Part shown: positions 59,996-64,000 of the stretch, piece by piece
How positions within the stretch are numbered: position 1 is the stretch's first letter
How the letters are laid out: each line of letters starts with the position of its first letter
Assembly: GCF_016919705.1 (NCBI RefSeq)
Contig: NZ_CP070369.1
Span: forward strand, 372,001-436,000
DNA length: 64,000 bases
Source of the DNA: Paracoccus methylovorus
GTDB lineage: Bacteria; Pseudomonadota; Alphaproteobacteria; Rhodobacterales; Rhodobacteraceae
Direction of reading: 5' to 3'
Translations under genes and position numbers: made by a program
Notes under the pieces: generated by a model
Database searches by the model: none
The model's input: the letters and a program-made list of their open reading frames with translations, nothing else
Told to the model about the DNA's origin: nothing

Positions 59996-60889
59996 TTAAC
60001 TCTCCTTTGGTTCAGCCCAGGGGCCCCGCAACAGGTCCAGCGGGATCTTCAGATAGCGGCGGCCGTTCGATTCCGGCTCGGGCAGGCGACCGGCGTTGGT
60101 GTTGATCTGCAATGCGGGCAGGATCAGCCTGGGCATCGGCAGGGACCTGTCCCGCGCCTGCCGCGCCGCCACGAATTCGGCCTTGGTCCGGTATCGCGAC
60201 ATATGGATATTGCCGGCCTTTTGTTCGGCAACGGTGGATTGCCACAAGGGCTCGCGCCCGCCGGGGCAATAATCGTGCCCGGTAAACACCCGCATCTCGT
60301 CGGGCAATGACAGGATCGCCTGAATCGAATCCCACAGCATATGTGCGTCGCCCCCCGGAAAATCGGCCCGCGCGGTGCCGCTATCGGGCATGAACAGCGT
60401 GTCATGCACAAAGACCGCGTCGCCGATGACATAGGTGATCGACGCCAGCGTATGCCCGGGAGAGAACATCACGCGGGCCGGAATATCGCCGACCTGAAAG
60501 GTCTCGCCCTCGGCAAAAAGCCGGTCCCATTGCGAACCGTCGGTGGGGAAATCCGGCCAGTTGTAGAATTCCTTCCACAGCTTCTGCACGTCGATTACCT
60601 TTTCGCCGATGGCGGTGGGGGCACCGGTCCTGCCCCTTAGGTAATCCGCGGCCGAGAAATGGTCGGCATGGGGATGGGTATCCAGGATCCACTGCACCTC
60701 ATAACCCCTTTCGGCGATGAAGTTCAGGATGCGGTCGGCCTCGATCGTGGCCGTGGCACCGGATTTCTCGTCAAAGTCCAGCACGGGATCGATGATGGCG
60801 CATTTTCCGGTCCGGGGATCCGCCGCCACATATTGCACCGAGCCGGTGCGTGTCTCGTAAAACCCAGTTACGTCCGGGGCATGGGTCAT
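59996..60889 (-). CDS. Persulfide dioxygenase-like MBL-fold hydrolase (Blh/ETHE1-like)
   Basis: This 297-residue metallo-beta-lactamase-fold enzyme has the metal motif THPHADHF (His72, His74, Asp76, His77), FSPGHTLASITYV with another ligand, and GHDYCPGGREPL. These and ADPRTGKCAIIDPVLDFDE place it with Blh-type persulfide dioxygenases, which oxidise glutathione persulfide to sulfite. It is longer than ETHE1 (about 250 residues) by a C-terminal extension. Start 60889 is preceded by GAGAGAGATTTCC. It is the first gene of the sulfur operon and ATATTCG lies upstream at 60936. Confidence 0.85.
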   Translation of the reverse strand: MTHAPDVTGFYETRTGSVQYVAADPRTGKCAIIDPVLDFDEKSGATATIEADRILNFIAERGYEVQWILDTHPHADHFSAADYLRGRTGAPTAIGEKVIDVQKLWKEFYNWPDFPTDGSQWDRLFAEGETFQVGDIPARVMFSPGHTLASITYVIGDAVFVHDTLFMPDSGTARADFPGGDAHMLWDSIQAILSLPDEMRVFTGHDYCPGGREPLWQSTVAEQKAGNIHMSRYRTKAEFVAARQARDRSLPMPRLILPALQINTNAGRLPEPESNGRRYLKIPLDLLRGPWAEPKES

Positions 60890-61111
60890 GGAAATCTCTC
60901 TCCCTCTGCTCATTGGAGCGATGCCGTAATCTTACATATTCGAGCATACGTATATATGCAATGCAATGCGGGTGCGTCCTATTGCCCATGTTGCCATAGC
61001 ACACGGGGCCGGCAAGCTCTTAGGACGACAGTGGCAAAGCTGCGCAAGAAACTGGCAAGGCCCGCAACCCGTGCTATGATCGAAAGCCCAGCCAGTTCAG
61101 GATAACATGCC

Positions 61112-61426
61112 ATGTGTGAAGTGTTCTCTCGCCAGGATCCGCGCCGTTACCAACCGGCGACCCGCAAGCTGCGGCTGAACGGACAAAGCACCTCGATCCG
61201 GTTGGAACAGGCTTTCTGGGACATTCTCGACGAGATCGCCGCAAGCGAAGGCATGGCCACGCCCGCCTTTCTGTCCACCCTGCAATCCGAGGTGCTGCAA
61301 CTGCGCGGCGAGCCGGTGAATTTCGCCTCGCTGCTGCGCTGCACCTGTCTGGTGCAACTGGAACTGCGCGGCCGCGGCGCGCAGGACTTCCGCAAGGCAG
61401 CGGCGCAGGTTGCCAAGGCCGCCTGA
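61112..61426 (+). CDS. Ribbon-helix-helix domain protein
   Basis: This 104-residue protein has a ribbon-helix-helix domain (RHH_4 type): LRLNGQSTSIRLEQAFWDIL at 21-40 followed by DEIAASEGMATPAFLSTLQS. The Cys-containing middle (RCTCLV) and a basic C-terminal tail are typical. It probably binds DNA, but no target is apparent. It stands alone, 222 bp from the divergent sulfur operon and 104 bp before the glyoxalase-like gene. Confidence 0.75.
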   Translation: MCEVFSRQDPRRYQPATRKLRLNGQSTSIRLEQAFWDILDEIAASEGMATPAFLSTLQSEVLQLRGEPVNFASLLRCTCLVQLELRGRGAQDFRKAAAQVAKAA

Positions 61427-61529
61427 TCGCGGCCTTTGCGCAAGAAATCCGCCGCGTGGTAACATGATGCTACCCGCAGCGGCCCGGGCCTTCCGATACT
61501 GGTACAAAGATCGAAAGGGGAAAGCCCGC

Positions 61530-61925
61530 ATGGCAAAGATTATCCATTCCATGATCCGCGTGCAGGACGAGGCGCGCTCGCTGGCGTTTTACAAGGCGGC
61601 CTTTGGGCTTGAGCCCGTCGAGCGGATGGACTTCGACAACTTTACGCTGGTCTATCTGGCGAATGCGGAAAGCAGCTTTGAACTGGAGCTGACCGTCAAC
61701 AAGGGGCGCGAGGAACCCTATGACCTTGGCGACGGCTATGGCCATATGGCCGTCTCGGTTCCCGACGTGGATGCCGAACACCAGCGCCTGACCGATCTGG
61801 GCCTTGCCCCGCGCAAGCTGGTGGATTTCGCCCCCGGCGGCCAAGTGATCGCACGCTTTTTCTTTATCAAGGACCCGGACGGCTACGAGATCGAGGTACT
61901 GCAACGCGCAGGCCGTTACCTCTAG
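61530..61925 (+). CDS. Glyoxalase I-like VOC protein
   Basis: This 131-residue protein resembles lactoylglutathione lyase, which converts methylglyoxal-glutathione to S-lactoylglutathione. Expected metal ligands are His6 (IIHSMIRV), Glu53 (ELELTVN), His72 (GYGHMAV) and Glu122 (DGYEIEVLQ). Start at 61530 has an AAGGGGAAAG ribosome site; a frame open to 61410 is not used. Length is typical of proteobacterial GloA (about 135). A hairpin at 61932 follows. Other VOC activities cannot be excluded. Confidence 0.85.
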   Translation: MAKIIHSMIRVQDEARSLAFYKAAFGLEPVERMDFDNFTLVYLANAESSFELELTVNKGREEPYDLGDGYGHMAVSVPDVDAEHQRLTDLGLAPRKLVDFAPGGQVIARFFFIKDPDGYEIEVLQRAGRYL

Positions 61926-61931
61926 GCAGGC

Positions 61932-61953
61932 GGCCCGGTGGGGAGACCGGGCC
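61932..61953. terminator. GC-rich hairpin after the glyoxalase-like gene
   Basis: A perfect 8-bp stem, GGCCCGGT with ACCGGGCC, around a GGGGAG loop. No T-run follows, so it is a possible terminator or mRNA-stabilising structure between two same-strand genes. Confidence 0.5.
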
Positions 61954-61975
61954 AAACCAACTCAGGGAGGAGTTA

Positions 61976-62518
61976 ATGAACATGACCCATCCATCCCCCT
62001 CTGGCAGCGATGTCAGGGGGTTGACCCGGCGCGGCCTGCTGGCGCGCGCCCTTGCGGCGGGGGCCACATGCGTGGTCGGCGCCGGCTTCGTGGCCGCCCG
62101 CGACGCGGCATGGGCGGTCGAGACCGCCGCGCTGAAACCCGAAACCATGGCGACGCTGATCCAGATGGCGCGCGATATCTATCCGCATGACCGCATCGCC
62201 GATCGGTTCTATGCCATCGCCGTCAAGACCCATGACGACCCCGAACAGGCCGGGATGATCGAGGCCGGCGTCAGCGCGCTGGACCTTGTGGCCCAAGGCC
62301 AGGGTTTCGACAGCTATCTGGCCGCGGGCTGGGAAAAGGACCGCGTCGCCATGCTGCGCATGATCGAACACACGCCCTTTTTCCAGACCATCCGCGCGGG
62401 GCTGGTCACCGGCCTCTACAACCAGAAAGAGATCTGGCCGCTCTTTGGATATGAGGGCGAAAGCTATTCGCACGGCGGCTATATCGAGCGCGGCTTCAAC
62501 GACATCGACTGGCTGTAG
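61976..62518 (+). CDS. Tat-exported gluconate 2-dehydrogenase subunit 3-like protein
   Basis: This 180-residue protein has a twin-arginine signal (LTRRGLLARALAAGATCVV) and a helical domain of the gluconate 2-dehydrogenase subunit 3 family, with PETMATLIQMARDIYPHDRI and SYSHGGYIERGFNDIDWL. Such small subunits carry the large flavoprotein through the Tat pathway, since the latter has no signal of its own. The GMC flavoprotein gene begins nine bases after its stop. Start at 61976 follows GGGAGGAGTTA. A cytochrome c subunit, the usual third part, is not in view. Confidence 0.85.
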   Translation: MNMTHPSPSGSDVRGLTRRGLLARALAAGATCVVGAGFVAARDAAWAVETAALKPETMATLIQMARDIYPHDRIADRFYAIAVKTHDDPEQAGMIEAGVSALDLVAQGQGFDSYLAAGWEKDRVAMLRMIEHTPFFQTIRAGLVTGLYNQKEIWPLFGYEGESYSHGGYIERGFNDIDWL

Positions 62519-62527
62519 GGGGCGAAA

Positions 62528-64000
62528 ATGGCTGAGAATGTAGCAAAATTCGAACTCGACGACGCGTCGGTCGTGGTCATCGTCGGCACCGGTTCGGGCG
62601 GCGGGGTTCTGGCCAACGAACTGGCGCAAAGGGGCGTCAAGGTCGTGGCGCTGGAGGCCGGCGGGCGCTATCTGCCCGAGGATTACATCAACGACGAATG
62701 GGACAGTTTCGCGCAGCTAAGCTGGGGCGACATGCGCACGACCTCGGGGGACTGGCGCGTGGCGCGCGACTTTGCCACGTTGCCGGCATGGATCGTCAAG
62801 GCGGTGGGCGGCACCTCGATCCACTGGGCCGGCGCCTCGCTGCGCTTTCAGGAACATGAGTTCAAGGCGCTCAGCACCTATGGCCATGTCGATGGGGCGA
62901 ACCTGCTGGACTGGCCGATTTCGCTGGCCGAACTGGAGCCATATTACGATCTGGCCGAGAAAAAGCTGGGCGTCACCCGCACCAACGACCTGCCCGGCCT
63001 GCCGGGGAACAACAACTATCTGGTGCTGGAAAAAGGCGCCAAAGCCGCGGGCTATGAAAAGGTCTCGACCGGGCACATGGCGATCAACTCGGTCGAGAAC
63101 GACGACCGTATGGCGTGCCAGCAGACGGGATTCTGCTTTCAGGGCTGCAAATGGGGCGCGAAATGGTCCGCCGCCTATACCGACATCCCGCGTGGCGAGG
63201 CGACCGGCAATCTTGAGGTCCGCGACCAATGCCACGCGACCCGGATCGAGCATGACGATGACGGCAAGGTCACCGGCGTGCGCTATATCGACAAGGACGG
63301 GGCCGAGCAGTTCCAGCGCGCCCGCATCGTCTCCGTCGCCGGCAACTCGATCGAAAGCCCGCGACTGCTGCTTGCCTCGGCATCCGAGCGTTTCCCGGAC
63401 GGGCTGGCCAACAGCTCGGGCCAAGTGGGACGCAACTACATGCGTCATACCACCGGTTCCGTCTATGCGATCTTTGAACGGCCCGTGCGCATGTGGCGCG
63501 GCACCACCATGGCCGGTATCGTGCAGGACGAGGCGCATCACGACCCCGAACGCGGCTTTGTCGGCGGTTATGAGCTGGAGACGCTGGCGCTGGGTATCCC
63601 GTTCATGGCGGCCTTCATGGACCCGGGCGGCTGGGGGCGAGAGTTCACCACGGCGCTGGACAGTTACGAAAACATGGCCGGCATGTGGATCGTGGGCGAG
63701 GATCTGCCGCAGGAAACCAACCGCATCACGCTGAACCGCAATGAAAAGGACCGCTTCGGTCAGCCGGTGCCCAACGTGCATTACGACGACCACCCCAACG
63801 ATGTCGCCATGCGCGACCACGCCTATCGCGCCGGTGAACAGATCTATCGCGCGGCAGGGGCGACGCGGATCCTGCCGACGCCGCCCTATCCGTCAACGCA
63901 TAATCTGGGCACCAACCGCATGTCGGAAAATCCGCGCGACGGGGTGGTGAACAAATGGGGTCAGACGCATGACATCCCCAACCTGTTCGTCTCGGACGGG
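62528..64000 (+). CDS. GMC-family FAD oxidoreductase, large subunit (partial)
   Basis: The frame is open from ATG 62528 to the window end (491 codons seen) and the protein continues beyond it. The FAD-binding motif VVIVGTGSGGGVLANELAQR is near 16-35, followed by VVALEAGGRY. A GGTSIHWAGA block and C-terminal HNLGTNRMSE match gluconate/sorbitol/2-keto-gluconate dehydrogenase flavoproteins. No signal peptide is seen, in keeping with export by the Tat partner just upstream. It oxidises a sugar, polyol or sugar acid in the periplasm, passing electrons to a c-type cytochrome or quinone. Confidence 0.88.
   Translation, partial: MAENVAKFELDDASVVVIVGTGSGGGVLANELAQRGVKVVALEAGGRYLPEDYINDEWDSFAQLSWGDMRTTSGDWRVARDFATLPAWIVKAVGGTSIHWAGASLRFQEHEFKALSTYGHVDGANLLDWPISLAELEPYYDLAEKKLGVTRTNDLPGLPGNNNYLVLEKGAKAAGYEKVSTGHMAINSVENDDRMACQQTGFCFQGCKWGAKWSAAYTDIPRGEATGNLEVRDQCHATRIEHDDDGKVTGVRYIDKDGAEQFQRARIVSVAGNSIESPRLLLASASERFPDGLANSSGQVGRNYMRHTTGSVYAIFERPVRMWRGTTMAGIVQDEAHHDPERGFVGGYELETLALGIPFMAAFMDPGGWGREFTTALDSYENMAGMWIVGEDLPQETNRITLNRNEKDRFGQPVPNVHYDDHPNDVAMRDHAYRAGEQIYRAAGATRILPTPPYPSTHNLGTNRMSENPRDGVVNKWGQTHDIPNLFVSDG

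Overview
The window looks like chromosomal DNA of a GC-rich alphaproteobacterium of the Rhodobacteraceae, probably Paracoccus or a close relative. This is inferred from the Rhodobacter-type PmtA methyltransferase in a pssA-psd-pmtA set, a SqrR/BigR-type dithiol ArsR regulator beside sulfur genes, an AcuI reductase, a degraded Hint-domain protein, and dense operons with ATGA start/stop overlaps. No rRNA, tRNA or CRISPR was seen, and this is not a core-genome stretch: nearly everything is accessory catabolism, transport and regulation, with several decayed genes.

Region 1 (1-6773) is a corrinoid-dependent methyl-transfer module: the start of a probable methyltetrahydrofolate methyltransferase, a MetF-like reductase, its separate cysteine-rich MTHFR-C partner, a DUF1638 protein and a corrinoid protein, all on the minus strand. 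Divergent from them is a non-pyrrolysine MttB-superfamily methyltransferase. A decayed iron-sulfur protein and a GlxA/GbdR-like regulator follow. The likely substrate is an N-methylated compound such as a betaine. Region 2 (6911-8600) is insertion-sequence debris: an IS5 remnant and an intact IS630 element.

Region 3 (8601-15706) is a creatinine module: a spermidine/putrescine-type ABC transporter, a LysR regulator, a creatininase and a creatinase very like the Pseudomonas enzymes. Together they would convert creatinine to creatine, then sarcosine and urea. Region 4 (16116-20234) is decaying: an ArsR/SRPBCC pair, a Hint-domain pseudogene, an N-terminally truncated LuxR protein, and a multicopper oxidase broken by a 5-bp repeat expansion.

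Region 5 (20435-39842) holds GntR-acuI and then the most puzzling locus: eleven tightly packed minus-strand genes (two-subunit CoA transferase, CaiB-type CoA transferase, 2-hydroxyacid dehydrogenase, class II aldolase, FGGY kinase, ThDP enzyme, BisC-like molybdoenzyme, AhpD-like protein, rhodanese, acyl-CoA synthetase). It diverges from an ABC transporter with a fused double permease and an IclR gene, and two matching 17-bp palindromes lie in the shared promoter region. I know of no described pathway with this gene set.

Region 6 (39917-44138) encodes an exported transglutaminase-like protein and a 941-residue exported protein of unknown function. Region 7 (44303-53193) is fatty-acid or acyl-CoA catabolism: TetR, acyl-CoA dehydrogenase, thiolase, a FadB-like protein lacking its dehydrogenase domain, an acyl-CoA ligase, a PAS-LuxR regulator and a 3-oxoacid CoA transferase. 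Region 8 (53661-55714) makes phosphatidylserine, phosphatidylethanolamine and phosphatidylcholine. Region 9 (55864-60889) has an NCS2 permease, a cytochrome b561/c' pair and a SqrR-like sulfur-detoxification locus. Region 10 (61112-64000) has a ribbon-helix-helix protein, a glyoxalase-like protein, and a Tat-exported small subunit followed by a GMC flavoprotein that runs off the window.
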